DNA of 64,000 nt, taken from Cryobacterium sp. SO2 (GTDB taxonomy: Bacteria > Actinomycetota > Actinomycetes > Actinomycetales > Microbacteriaceae). The stretch lies in assembly GCF_026151165.2 (NCBI RefSeq), contig NZ_CP117849.1, positions 3,410,001 through 3,474,000 on the forward strand, read 5' to 3'. The notes beneath the pieces are model-generated. The model was not told where the DNA came from. It saw only the letters and a program-made list of their open reading frames with translations, and searched no databases. Of this stretch, positions 54,473-62,769 are shown in pieces (within the stretch, counting starts at the first letter, position 1; each line of letters opens with the position of its first letter). A program made the position numbers and the translations under genes.

Positions 54473-55868
54473 GTGGGACTCCCCTATCGGACATGAACGG
54501 AACGGCATTGATGCGGTTGCCGCCGGTGCGCACCTCGAAGTGCAGGTGGCAGCCGGTGGATGCGCCGGTGGTGCCTGAGCTGGCAATGTTCTGCCCGACG
54601 TCCACATGCTGGCCGACCGAGACGAAGATGCCGCCGTCGCGGATGTGCGCGTAACCGGTTTCGACACCGTTGCCGTGGCTGATCAGGATGAAGTTGCCGT
54701 AGGTGCCGTATCGGCCGGCGTAGGTGACGGTGCCGGTTGCGGCAGCGTAAATGGGGGCACTGCAGCCGGTGCCGATGTCGGTGCCGTAGTGGAACGAGCC
54801 GCTGCAACCACCGCTGCAGATCACGGCGCGCGGGCCGTAGCCGCCCGTGATACGGCCTCCGGCCGGGACGGCCCAGCCCTGGGTGCCGATCTGTCCGCCG
54901 GCCAGGCCGGCCCCCGCGGTTCCGGTGGCCGCCCCGCTGGACGAGTTGGCCGCGGACGCTGCGGCGGCCGCGATCGCCGCCTGCCTGGCCCGCTCGGCTT
55001 CCTCGGCCGCGATGCGCGCCCGTTCGATCACGCCGGCCTGGTAAGCGGCCGCCGTGGTGGCCTCTGCGTCCTGCATAAACTGCAGTTGCGCCTCGAGCTC
55101 AACGCTCTTGGCCTCGGACTCGGAGAGAGCGCCCGCCGCGGCCTCCGCCGCCTCCTGCGCTGCGGCCATGGCGGCCTCTGCGGCGATGCGGAGGGTCTCA
55201 CGCTCGGCCTGGGCGATGGCGGCCTGGTCGCCGAGGGACTGCGCGGTGTTGTTCGCGGTCTGCGCCTGCTCGTAGACATCGGTGCTGCGCTCGACGAGCT
55301 TGCTCATGCTGCCGAGCTTGGACAGCAGCTCGTCGGCGCCTTCGCCGCTCTCCTGACCGTCGATGAAGAGGTTCACGCTGAGGTCACTACCGCCGGTGCG
55401 GTAGAGCTGGGCGGCCAGCTGACCGGCCTGGCGGGTGGCGGCGTCGGCCTCGGTCTTGCTGGCGTCAGCCTGGGTCTGCAGGTCGGTGGCACGGCGGCTG
55501 GCGTCGTCGAACTTCTCCTGGGCCTCCTGCAGTTCGAGCCCGCGGGCCTCAGCCTCGGCCTGGGTTCGAGTCACCTCGGCCTGCAGGCCGGCGATGAGGT
55601 TCTGGATCTCGGTGACCTGGTTGGCGGCGGCGGCGGTGTTGGACTTAGCGTTCTGGAGGTCGTCCCAGCTGGGGTAGTCCACGGCCATGGCCGGACTGAT
55701 CGGGCTGGCGAGGGTTACCGCGAGAGTGAGGGCCGCGGTGAAACCGGTGATGCCCATTCCGAGCCGGCGGGCGCTCGAGCCCGGCCGGGCCTGGTGCCGT
55801 CGGGTCGGCCGCATCCGGTGCAGACCAGCCTTCATCGTGCGGCTGATCACGGTTGCCGTGCGCTTCAT
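54465..55868 (-). CDS. Secreted M23 (LytM) peptidase with coiled-coil domain
   Basis: A 467-residue exported protein. Signal peptide around residues 35-62 (GFTAALTLAVTLASPISPAMA), coiled-coil domain to ~310, and LytM domain with metal ligands in GSFHYGTDIG and TGCHLHFEV. Its coiled coil closely resembles that of the NlpC/P60 gene next door (VDYPSWDDLQNAKSN against DEDYPSWDEVAKAKESE; DLSVNLFIDGQ against DLSLNLFLNGN), so the pair arose by duplication with swapped catalytic ends. GGGGAG lies only two bases before ATG 55868. Confidence 0.9.
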   Translation of the reverse strand: MKRTATVISRTMKAGLHRMRPTRRHQARPGSSARRLGMGITGFTAALTLAVTLASPISPAMAVDYPSWDDLQNAKSNTAAAANQVTEIQNLIAGLQAEVTRTQAEAEARGLELQEAQEKFDDASRRATDLQTQADASKTEADAATRQAGQLAAQLYRTGGSDLSVNLFIDGQESGEGADELLSKLGSMSKLVERSTDVYEQAQTANNTAQSLGDQAAIAQAERETLRIAAEAAMAAAQEAAEAAAGALSESEAKSVELEAQLQFMQDAEATTAAAYQAGVIERARIAAEEAERARQAAIAAAAASAANSSSGAATGTAGAGLAGGQIGTQGWAVPAGGRITGGYGPRAVICSGGCSGSFHYGTDIGTGCSAPIYAAATGTVTYAGRYGTYGNFILISHGNGVETGYAHIRDGGIFVSVGQHVDVGQNIASSGTTGASTGCHLHFEVRTGGNRINAVPFMSDRGVPLG

Positions 55869-55892
55869 AACTCCCCGATCGGGCTTTTGTTA

Positions 55893-55924
55893 GTCACATC
55901 CGTCACTGTGGTAACACTCGTCAC
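55893..55924. promoter_or_regulatory. Four GTMAC repeats with 9-base period upstream of the peptidoglycan hydrolases
   Basis: GTCAC-ATCC-GTCAC-TGTG-GTAAC-ACTC-GTCAC lies 25 to 56 bases before the M23 start. A 9-base direct repeat spacing suits OmpR-type regulators; MtrA, which governs wall hydrolases in actinobacteria, binds GTNAC-like direct repeats. The rest of the 315-base gap to the tRNA-Glu gene has the tRNA promoter and no gene. Confidence 0.55.
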
Positions 55925-56118
55925 AATAACAAACCCGGCTGAACGCCCAGGCTCGGTCAAAAATCTAACCCGCCGACCCCCGAAAACCCGAACCATTCGC
56001 GGGCGCGGTGCGAAGCGACACGCCGAACCGGTTGGACGCCAAACCGGTCGACTCGCCCGGAATCATTGGGCACACGGCCCCCCGGCGAATTCCGCCCGAC
56101 GCGCCGGAGTGGGCCGAT

Positions 56119-56148
56119 TTGGGCAATCGGCCTTTTGCCACTTATGAT
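56119..56148 (+). promoter_or_regulatory. Promoter of the tRNA Glu-Asp-Phe cluster
   Basis: TTGGGC (56119-56124) and TATGAT (56143-56148) are 18 bases apart, 36 bases before the first tRNA. Confidence 0.55.
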
Positions 56149-56183
56149 TATGCGTCGGAAGTTGTCAAGCTTCCGGCGAGCAA

Positions 56184-56256
56184 GGCCCCATCGTTTAGCG
56201 GCCTAGGACGGCGCCCTTTCACGGCGTTAACACGGGTTCGAATCCCGTTGGGGCTA
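56184..56256 (+). tRNA. tRNA-Glu(TTC)
   Basis: Acceptor GGCCCCA/TGGGGCT with a G-U first pair as usual for glutamate tRNAs; anticodon stem GCGCC/GGCGT with loop CTTTCAC; T arm ACGGGTTCGAATCCCGT. The CCA is not encoded. Confidence 0.95.
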
Positions 56257-56333
56257 CGCATACTGTAGGTTGTACTAGGCAAGAAAAGTAAGACAGAAAC
56301 ACCAGCACCACAGCACGACATGTAACAAAGTTT

Positions 56334-56410
56334 GGCCCTGTAGCGCAGTTGGTTAGCGCGCCGCCCTGTCACGGCGGAGGTCGCCGGTTCAAGTCCGGTC
56401 AGGGTCGCCA
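56334..56410 (+). tRNA. tRNA-Asp(GTC)
   Basis: Acceptor GGCCCTG/CAGGGTC, anticodon stem CCGCC/GGCGG with loop CTGTCAC, T arm GCCGGTTCAAGTCCGGT. Discriminator G and an encoded CCA end at 56410. Confidence 0.95.
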
Positions 56411-56417
56411 AGGCGAC

Positions 56418-56443
56418 AGGCCCTTTCGAAAGAAGGGGCTTTT
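56418..56443 (+). terminator. Hairpin after tRNA-Asp
   Basis: AGGCCCTT pairs with AAGGGGCT (one mismatch) and is followed by TTTT. It may reduce, not block, transcription into tRNA-Phe 36 bases on. Confidence 0.5.
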
Positions 56444-56479
56444 CGTCCTTTCGAAGGCGTCTCTTGCAGCCGCATTCGA

Positions 56480-56552
56480 GGCCCTGTAGCTCAGTTGGTA
56501 GAGCGTTCGACTGAAAATCGAAAGGTCACCGGATCGACGCCGGTCGGGGCCA
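56480..56552 (+). tRNA. tRNA-Phe(GAA) with an unusual T loop
   Basis: Acceptor GGCCCTG/CGGGGCC, D arm GCTC/GAGC, anticodon stem TTCGA/TCGAA with loop CTGAAAA. The T stem ACCGG/CCGGT encloses ATCGACG: position 54 (base 56533) is A where T is nearly universal. No encoded CCA. The anticodon is certain; the T loop needs checking. Confidence 0.9.
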
Positions 56553-56554
56553 CT

Positions 56555-56594
56555 GGCCATTCCCTGGGCTTCTACCGGGGGGTGGCCTTCTTTT
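56555..56594 (+). terminator. Terminator after tRNA-Phe
   Basis: GGCCA (56555-56559) pairs with TGGCC (56583-56587), with inner CCC/GGG pairs, followed by TTCTTTT. Confidence 0.65.
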
Positions 56595-56602
56595 ATGCCC
56601 GC

Positions 56603-56657
56603 AAGCCGTGAGCTGAACCCCCAAAGCGGGCGCGTTCGGGGTTCTTCTCACAGCTCG
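56603..56657. repeat. Second member of the CGAGCCGTGAGAAAA palindrome family
   Basis: AAGCCGTGAG...AACCCC on the left and GGGGTTCTTCTCACAGCTCG on the right repeat the arms of the hairpin at 3195-3251 with a few changes and a larger loop. It lies between the tRNA cluster terminator and the transglutaminase-like gene. Confidence 0.5.
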
Positions 56658-56680
56658 CGGATGTATGCGACGATGTGGGC

Positions 56681-57472
56681 ATGACACGCTCTGCTTCCGC
56701 GCATCTCGAGCTCGAAGCCCTCGGGGCCGCCGAGCTGGTCCTGTCCATCACCGTCGCCGCGGATGCCACCGCCACCGAGCTCCTGCGGATCGTGCAGAAC
56801 GGCATCCAGCTGGAATACCGGGAGACCCTCGACCAGCACGGCACCCGCCTGCAACTCATCTCGGTGCAGGCCGGCCGGATCGACATCGACTACACCGTCG
56901 AGGTCACCGGCGAGTCCGAGGCGCCCGAGGTGAGCGACATCGACATCGTGCGGTACCTGCGGCCCAGCCGGTACTGCGAGTCCGATCACCTGTGGCCGAC
57001 CGCCCAGGCCGAGTTCCGCGGGCTCACCGGCACCGCGTTGCTCGAGGCGATCACCGCCTGGGTCGGCTCCCATCTCAGCTATGTGCCCGGCGCCAGCCTC
57101 CCCACCGACGGCGCCGTGCGCACCCTGCTGGCCCGGCAAGGGGTGTGCCGTGACTACGCCCACCTGGTCATCGCCTTCCTGCGCGCACACGACGTGCCGG
57201 CCCGGCTGGTCTCCGTATACGCGCCGGGGCTGTCGCCGATGGATTTCCACGCCGTGGCCGAGGCCTATCTCGACGGCGCCTGGCAGGTCGTCGACGCGAC
57301 CGGTCTCGCGCCGCGCCAGTCCCTCATGCGCATCGCGACGGGTCGGGACGCAGCTGATACCGCCTTCCTCTCCTCGGCCGGTGCCGCCGTGCTGCTGAAT
57401 GTACTCACGGTAACGGCCGTGGCCGACGTACTGCCCCGCGACGATGTGACCGAGCTCGCGCGGTTGCGCTGA
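56681..57472 (+). CDS. Transglutaminase-like cysteine peptidase family protein
   Basis: A 263-residue cytoplasmic protein with an N-terminal beta region and a transglutaminase-like core. The triad is visible: Cys in QGVCRDYAHLVIAF, His in MDFHAVAEAYLDG and Asp in WQVVDATGLAP. Bacterial members may be proteases or peptide-cyclising enzymes; the target is unknown. ATG 56681 is likely; a GTG two codons upstream is possible. GACGAT ends six bases before the ATG and may be a weak -10 box. Confidence 0.82.
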   Translation: MTRSASAHLELEALGAAELVLSITVAADATATELLRIVQNGIQLEYRETLDQHGTRLQLISVQAGRIDIDYTVEVTGESEAPEVSDIDIVRYLRPSRYCESDHLWPTAQAEFRGLTGTALLEAITAWVGSHLSYVPGASLPTDGAVRTLLARQGVCRDYAHLVIAFLRAHDVPARLVSVYAPGLSPMDFHAVAEAYLDGAWQVVDATGLAPRQSLMRIATGRDAADTAFLSSAGAAVLLNVLTVTAVADVLPRDDVTELARLR

Positions 57473-57487
57473 TAGATCTGCTCGCCG

Positions 57488-58504
57488 TCAGGGGCCAATG
57501 ACGGCGGGTGACCAGGCGTGTTCGATGAGTCGCTCCGGCGCCCCGGTCCCGTCCGCAGGGATCGACCAGACGTCGCTGTCCCCCGGAGCATCCGCCCGGG
57601 CAAGGCCGTAGAGCAGGGTGGAGTCGTCCAGCCACTCCACCTGATCGTCGACGCTGCGATCCTCGGGCAGCACTATCTGCCGGTTGGTCGCAAGGTCGAG
57701 CACGGCGATGTTCCAGTCAGCGGCGGATGCCGCGTCGACACGGGTCTTGTACGCCACCCTGGTGCCGTCCGGCGACAGCGACGGACACTCGGCGTTGTCC
57801 CGGATCGCGACAAGAGTGCGCGCCGCCAGATCGCCCCTCAGTAACCAGGTCTGGCCGCCGGACGCCCCGGTGGCGTAGAAGGTGTTGTCGTCCGTGCCGA
57901 AGGTCACCCCCCAGAAGTTGCGGTCCGCGCTGGTCACGGGGTCTCCGTTCACGGTCAGGGTGAAGTCTTCGAGGTCGACCGGGGCGGCGGTGCCTTCCAG
58001 CGCGACGATCGTGGTGGAGATGGAGAAGCCGATGGTGGCGTATGACTCCCCGGTGATGAACGCGCTGTACGCCACCAGCCGGCCGTCGTCGGAAAACCGG
58101 GTGCGGCTCGGCACTCCGGGCAACGGCCAGGTGGCCAGCGGCTGCCACTGGCTGTCGTAACTGGTGGCCGTGAAGGTCGTGACCACACCGCGGTCGATGC
58201 TGAGGCAGATACGGCTCGATGCTGTTGCGTCGACCCGGTCGCAGGCGACCGGCATCAGAGCTCGTTCGCCAGAGGGGTCGTCCCGCGACACGCTCGCCAC
58301 CGCGCCGTAACCGGCACCCTGGGCGGTGTTGCGGAACAGTATCGCCGCCTCAGTGTCGCCCATGCCTGCCGGGGCGGTGACGGTATCGACCTCGCTGGGC
58401 GCTGCCTGCCTGGCACGGTAGCCGAGGAATTCGGTGCCCGCGTAGGCCAGGACGGCGATGAGGATGGCGACCGCGCAGGTCGCCGCCACTGCCCGGCGAT
58501 TCAC
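57488..58504 (-). CDS. Membrane-anchored beta-propeller (WD40/TolB-like) protein
   Basis: A 338-residue protein: N-terminal membrane segment (AVAATCAVAILIAVLAYAGTEFLGY), then repeats of the PD40/TolB type (TRFSDDGRLVAYSAFI; CPSLSPDGTRVAYKTRV; DDQVEWLDDSTLLYGL). Such propellers bind partners at the cell surface; no catalytic residues are visible. GTG 58504 overlaps the MFS gene stop (GTGA), so the two are co-translated; the frame upstream to 58828 lies in that gene. Confidence 0.8.
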   Translation of the reverse strand: MNRRAVAATCAVAILIAVLAYAGTEFLGYRARQAAPSEVDTVTAPAGMGDTEAAILFRNTAQGAGYGAVASVSRDDPSGERALMPVACDRVDATASSRICLSIDRGVVTTFTATSYDSQWQPLATWPLPGVPSRTRFSDDGRLVAYSAFITGESYATIGFSISTTIVALEGTAAPVDLEDFTLTVNGDPVTSADRNFWGVTFGTDDNTFYATGASGGQTWLLRGDLAARTLVAIRDNAECPSLSPDGTRVAYKTRVDAASAADWNIAVLDLATNRQIVLPEDRSVDDQVEWLDDSTLLYGLARADAPGDSDVWSIPADGTGAPERLIEHAWSPAVIGP

Positions 58505-59817
58505 CGAGCCGCCGGTCCCACCGGCCTGGCCGGCCTGCGCAGAATGAACCAGGCCACGGGGAGCATCAGCAGCAGGGCAGCGGCGAAGCCGAACAACGCC
58601 TGGGTCGAGCCGACCGCGTACCAGAGCACCCCGAATGCCGCCGAGGCCAGGAACCGGGCGACGGCGACGACCGTCTGGGCTCCAGCCAGGCTGGTGGCGG
58701 TCGATCCCGCCGGCGCGAACTGCGCGGCCAGTGCGGCGAGCACACCGTCGGTCGCGGCATAGAACACACCGAGCAGCAGCAAGCAGATGATGGTCGGCGC
58801 CACGGTGCCGAGCGGCACTGCGGCGCACAGATACGCGGCGGCGAGGGCGGCGTGGCCCCCGACGAAGACCCTGGCCCGCCCCCAGCGGTCGGCCAGCCGG
58901 CCGAGCGGCACCGCGAAAGCGAGGAACACCACGTTGGTGCCAACGTAGAGCAGGGGAAACCAGGCCGCGGCGAAGTCGGTCCTGGCCTGCAGCGCCAGAT
59001 AAACGAAGCCGTCACCCACGGTGAACAGGCCGCAGAGCCCGGCGACCAGGAGCACCTTGCGCAGCCCAGGGTCGGCCAGAGCGCGCCACCTGAAGGACGG
59101 GCGCACCGCTGTCGCTGCGTTGGTGACGTTGGGCGGAGAGCCGATGGCTCCGACCGGGTCGCCCCTGGCAGGCTCGGGCGGGGCCGGGTACGGCGCCGGG
59201 TGGCGGGGAACCAGCAGCCCGAGCACCACCAACCCCACCAAAGCACACCCCAGCGACAGCACAAAAACTGTGCTGTACCCGGTTGGCATCAGCAATAGCA
59301 CCAGGAAGGCCAGCAACGGCCCGGCTGCAGCGCCGATCGTGTCCAGCATCCTGTGCACACCGAACGAGCGGCCGAGGTCGTCCGGGAGCGACGCGGCGGT
59401 GATCATCGCGTCCCGCGGCGCCGTGCGGATGCCTTTGCCCAGCCTGTCCAGGGTGACGATGCCGACAATGGCCCCGAAACCCGTGGCCATCAGGAAGCCG
59501 ACCCGGGCGAGCGCCGAGATGCCATAGCCCGCTACAGCCACCCATTTCGGTTCCGAGCTTCGATCGGCGGCCCACCCGCCGAAGATCCGCACGATCGCAC
59601 TGACCCCCTGGTAGAGGCCGTCGATGACTCCGTAGGCGATCGGCGACAGACCGATGACGGTGGTGAGGTACAGGGGAAGGATCGCCGCGACGGACTCCGA
59701 CGAGATGTCGGTGAGCATGCTGACGATGCCGAGGCTGACCACGACCGACGAGACCCTCGTGGTCGCGGTGCCTCGCCGTCTCGGGGACGAACCACGGTCC
59801 GCAAAAGAGATGTACAT
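58501..59817 (-). CDS. MFS transporter
   Basis: A 438-residue transporter with twelve predicted membrane segments. The MFS loop between segments 2 and 3 reads FGGWAADRSSEPKWV; LDRLGKGIRTAPRDAMI follows segment 4, a pattern common in MFS proteins of unknown substrate; the second half repeats the loop (PLGRLADRWGRARVF). The pairing with a surface propeller protein is unusual and may mean a joint task. No clear ribosome site precedes ATG 59817. Confidence 0.85.
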   Translation of the reverse strand: MYISFADRGSSPRRRGTATTRVSSVVVSLGIVSMLTDISSESVAAILPLYLTTVIGLSPIAYGVIDGLYQGVSAIVRIFGGWAADRSSEPKWVAVAGYGISALARVGFLMATGFGAIVGIVTLDRLGKGIRTAPRDAMITAASLPDDLGRSFGVHRMLDTIGAAAGPLLAFLVLLLMPTGYSTVFVLSLGCALVGLVVLGLLVPRHPAPYPAPPEPARGDPVGAIGSPPNVTNAATAVRPSFRWRALADPGLRKVLLVAGLCGLFTVGDGFVYLALQARTDFAAAWFPLLYVGTNVVFLAFAVPLGRLADRWGRARVFVGGHAALAAAYLCAAVPLGTVAPTIICLLLLGVFYAATDGVLAALAAQFAPAGSTATSLAGAQTVVAVARFLASAAFGVLWYAVGSTQALFGFAAALLLMLPVAWFILRRPARPVGPAAR

Positions 59818-59860
59818 GTGCGCCGCCCGTCAAGCCCCGGAGGGGCAGCTGGGCCCCGGC

Positions 59861-60592
59861 TCAGACGGCGACAAGAGTTGCCAGGATCGAGTAGCCGCAG
59901 CCTCCGGCGGCGCTCGGCGTCAGTGTCACCGTCACGCTTTCCGCTCCGCGGGTATAGACCCACGCCGTTGACCCACCGACGGCCGGGGCCGGGGCCGGCT
60001 GCAGAGCGACCTGACCGAAGATCTCATCGAAGTATTCCCGAACGGTCTCCGGCGCTTTCTGGCTGGTAGCCGTGAACGCCGCCTGCACGTTGGCCCCCTC
60101 CGAGGTCACCATGGATGCCGAGACCCGCGAGTCCGGGGCCGGCTTGATGAAGCTGGGGAATCCGGCGACGAGTTCCCCCTCCGCGGTGGCTGTGGGCGGT
60201 GCGGGGGCCGGCAGGAGAGGGGCGACCGATTCTGACGGAGGCAAGGCCGGCTCCTCGGCACCGTCACCGGCCGGAGGCTGCACCTCGACCCCCGAGTCCG
60301 GGTCGACGGCGGGACCTTCCGCCAGGGGTTCCTCAGGTGCGGCGCTCGACGTCGAGGTGCCGCCCGGTGGCGTGGCGGCGGCATCCGGTGCCGCCGACGT
60401 TGGACCGGCAGGAGTGTCGCCCGCGCCATCAGGCTGGGCCGACGAGCTGGGTGTTGCGCCCGCTTGCGTCGGACTTCCGGTCAGGACAGGTCCCCCCAGT
60501 GGCGCCAGGGCAGCCACCGCAATGCCGCTACCAGCGGCGACCGCAAGTACCAATCCCAGCATCAGGCCGCGACGGCGGGCGAGAGCAGTCAT
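59861..60592 (-). CDS. Secreted proline/alanine-rich protein, unknown
   Basis: A 243-residue protein. One N-terminal membrane or signal segment (LMLGLVLAVAAGSGIAVAAL), a ~120-residue linker rich in Pro, Ala, Ser and Thr, and a C-terminal ~90-residue folded domain (FPSFIKPAPDSRVSASMVTSEG...; AWVYTRGAESVTVTL) that I do not recognise. GGAGGA stands just before ATG 60592. The upstream in-frame extension to 60733 looks non-coding. Confidence 0.65.
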   Translation of the reverse strand: MTALARRRGLMLGLVLAVAAGSGIAVAALAPLGGPVLTGSPTQAGATPSSSAQPDGAGDTPAGPTSAAPDAAATPPGGTSTSSAAPEEPLAEGPAVDPDSGVEVQPPAGDGAEEPALPPSESVAPLLPAPAPPTATAEGELVAGFPSFIKPAPDSRVSASMVTSEGANVQAAFTATSQKAPETVREYFDEIFGQVALQPAPAPAVGGSTAWVYTRGAESVTVTLTPSAAGGCGYSILATLVAV

Positions 60593-60974
60593 CGTCCTCC
60601 CCCCTCTCGATCGACCGGCGGCGTCGGTGCAGACAGTATCCGGGTCGCCCTGCGGTTGCGACCCTCGTTTGTGGGGCAACGGCCCCGAATATGCCCTCTG
60701 GCCGGGGGTGCCGCTCGCCCCCGAACGGGTCACAGCGGGCCAATACCCATCCGAGTATGGTCTGGTCGTATCAAGCTGAGAGATCGTCAGTTCGTGACCA
60801 GTCCTCCAGCCCGCGGCTCCAGTGATGGCGGGCCCAGGACCACCCGAGGCTCCACCCGTACACCCGAACGGCAGGGAATCACCGTGACTCTCCCCCGACT
60901 ACCCACCCGAACCCCCAATCCCTCACCGCCGCAACCGGGAGCAGCGCAGCCGGTCCCGCCCGGATGCGGACGCG
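60593..60974. other. 382-base divergent intergenic region
   Basis: It separates the secreted protein gene from the polysaccharide cluster and must carry promoters for both. GAGTATGGT at about 60754 is a possible rightward -10 region, but spacing to a -35 box is poor. No small gene or hairpin is convincing. Confidence 0.35.
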
Positions 60975-61562
60975 ATGATGGACATCGCCACTACCGCCGA
61001 CATCGACCCCACGGCCGTCATCGGCCCTGGTAGTGCGATCTGGCACCTCGGCCAGGTGCGCGAATACGCCCTGCTCGGCCCCGGATGCACTGTCGGCCGC
61101 GGAGCGTACATCGGTCCTGGGGTGATCCTCGGCAAGAACTGCAAGGTGCAGAATTACGCTCTCCTCTACGAACCGGCTCTCCTGGAGGACGGGGTGTTCG
61201 TGGGCCCCGCGGCCGTTTTCACGAACGATCAGTTTCCGCGGGCGATCAACGTCGACGGTTCGCGAAAGTCGGCCGACGACTGGGTCCTGGTGGGAGTAAC
61301 GGTGCGTACGGGGGCATCAATCGGGGCCCGGGCGGTCTGCGTCGCGCCGGTGACCGTCGGGCGCTGGGCCATGGTGGCCGCAGGCGCCGTGGTCACGCGG
61401 GACGTGCCGGACTTCGCCCTGGTTCGCGGCGTGCCCGCACGGCAGGTCGGTTGGGTGGGTCGAAGCGGGATTCCTCTGACGAGGGAGGGTGCCGGGGAGT
61501 TCAGCTGCCCGGCAACCGGCGAACGCTACCTGGAACACGAAGGGCAACTGACCCTCCAATGA
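60975..61562 (+). CDS. Left-handed beta-helix N-acetyltransferase (WlbB/WbpD-like)
   Basis: A 195-residue hexapeptide-repeat acyltransferase: repeats such as IGPGSAIWHLGQVREYALLGPGCTVG and IGPGVILGKNCKVQNYALLYEPALLEDGVFVGP (written by parts), then AVFTNDQFPRA, the VTVRTGASIGARAVC and PVTVGRWAMVAAGAVVTRDVPDFALVRGVPARQ signature. Members acetylate UDP-linked amino sugars for surface polysaccharides. ATG 60975 or 60978 may be the start; the ribosome site is weak. Confidence 0.8.
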   Translation: MMDIATTADIDPTAVIGPGSAIWHLGQVREYALLGPGCTVGRGAYIGPGVILGKNCKVQNYALLYEPALLEDGVFVGPAAVFTNDQFPRAINVDGSRKSADDWVLVGVTVRTGASIGARAVCVAPVTVGRWAMVAAGAVVTRDVPDFALVRGVPARQVGWVGRSGIPLTREGAGEFSCPATGERYLEHEGQLTLQ

Positions 61563-62767
61563 CATCCCCACCCCCCACTCCCGCAGCGCAGCGGCGTGAT
61601 CCCACCGACCCGGCACGGGTGGACGCCCTGGTGACCCTCGCCGTGCGCGGCCTTTCTGCCTCGTTCATCCCCGACAGCGGCGGTTTCGCCCAGACCATGC
61701 GGGCCGTGCGACTCCCGGACCGCATCGACCTCGTTCGCGAAGGTCAGAGCCTCCGATACGCCGCCATCGTCGCCCTCGGTTTGTCCCGGCTCGGCGGCAG
61801 GGACCAAGCGAGCGTGCTGGGGTCTGTCACCCTGCCCGAACTCGTGACCGCGCTGACGGAGCAGGCCGCCCACGATGCAGACCCCGGCGCCATCGCTCTC
61901 GCGGCCTGGGCCTCGGCCGAAGCCGCCGGCGTTGCGCACGACGGCCTCATGCAGCGAATCGAGCGTCTGCTCACCGGCGCCCGCCCGTTGCCCACCGTCG
62001 ACGTCGCCTGGATGCTCACCGCGGCCGTCGCCTCCGACCGAGCCGTCGCTGCTGCGCCGACGCTGACGGCGCCCGGCATCACCGACCGGGCCCGGCGCGT
62101 CACCCTGTTGGCGCGTGACCGGCTCCTGGCCGCCCAGGGGGAAGCGGGCATTTTCCCGCACGCGCTCCCCGCCCGGTCGCTGGGGCGCTGGCGCGCCCAC
62201 GTCGGTTGCTTCGCCGACCAGGTGTACCCCATCCAGGCGCTGGCCCGGCTGGCCGGCCTCACCGGTGACGCCATAGCGCTGGCCGCGGCCAACCGCGCCG
62301 CCGCACAGATCTGCGCCCTGCAGGGTGCGGCCGGCCAGTGGTGGTGGCACTACGACGCGCGCCTGGGCACCGTCGTCGAGGGATACCCCGTGTACAGCGT
62401 GCACCAGCACGCTATGGCGCCGATGTCCCTCGCCGACCTCGCGGCAGCCGGTGGGGACGACCACGCCGACGCCATCCGGCTGGGCCTGGATTGGCTGGAG
62501 ACCCATCCTGAGGTCATCGACGATCTCATCTCCACCCAGTGGGCGCAGGTGTGGCGCAAGGTCGGCCGCCGTGAACCCGCGAAGGCCGCTCGCAAACTCT
62601 CCGCCGTCACCACCTCGATCCGGGCCGACTGGCATCTACCCGGACTCGATACTGTGCTGCCGGCCAATCAGATCGACCACGAATGCCGCCCGTATGAACT
62701 GGGCTGGCTCGTCTATGCCTGGGGATCCACGGACCGACCCGGCCCGCTCCGAGGAACGGAGGACTGA
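61559..62767 (+). CDS. Alpha/alpha-toroid protein of the polysaccharide cluster
   Basis: A 402-residue soluble protein, helical throughout, resembling squalene-cyclase or glycosidase-type alpha/alpha toroids (FADQVYPIQALARLAG; WWWHYDARLGTVVEGYPVYSVHQHAMAPMSL; HECRPYELGWLVYAW). Aromatic and acidic residues (WWWHYD, DHEC) cluster as in a carbohydrate-processing site. It overlaps the acetyltransferase by ATGA and precedes the glycosyltransferase by two bases, so it belongs to one operon. I know no assigned function. Confidence 0.65.
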   Translation: MTSPPPTPAAQRRDPTDPARVDALVTLAVRGLSASFIPDSGGFAQTMRAVRLPDRIDLVREGQSLRYAAIVALGLSRLGGRDQASVLGSVTLPELVTALTEQAAHDADPGAIALAAWASAEAAGVAHDGLMQRIERLLTGARPLPTVDVAWMLTAAVASDRAVAAAPTLTAPGITDRARRVTLLARDRLLAAQGEAGIFPHALPARSLGRWRAHVGCFADQVYPIQALARLAGLTGDAIALAAANRAAAQICALQGAAGQWWWHYDARLGTVVEGYPVYSVHQHAMAPMSLADLAAAGGDDHADAIRLGLDWLETHPEVIDDLISTQWAQVWRKVGRREPAKAARKLSAVTTSIRADWHLPGLDTVLPANQIDHECRPYELGWLVYAWGSTDRPGPLRGTED

Positions 62768-62769
62768 CC

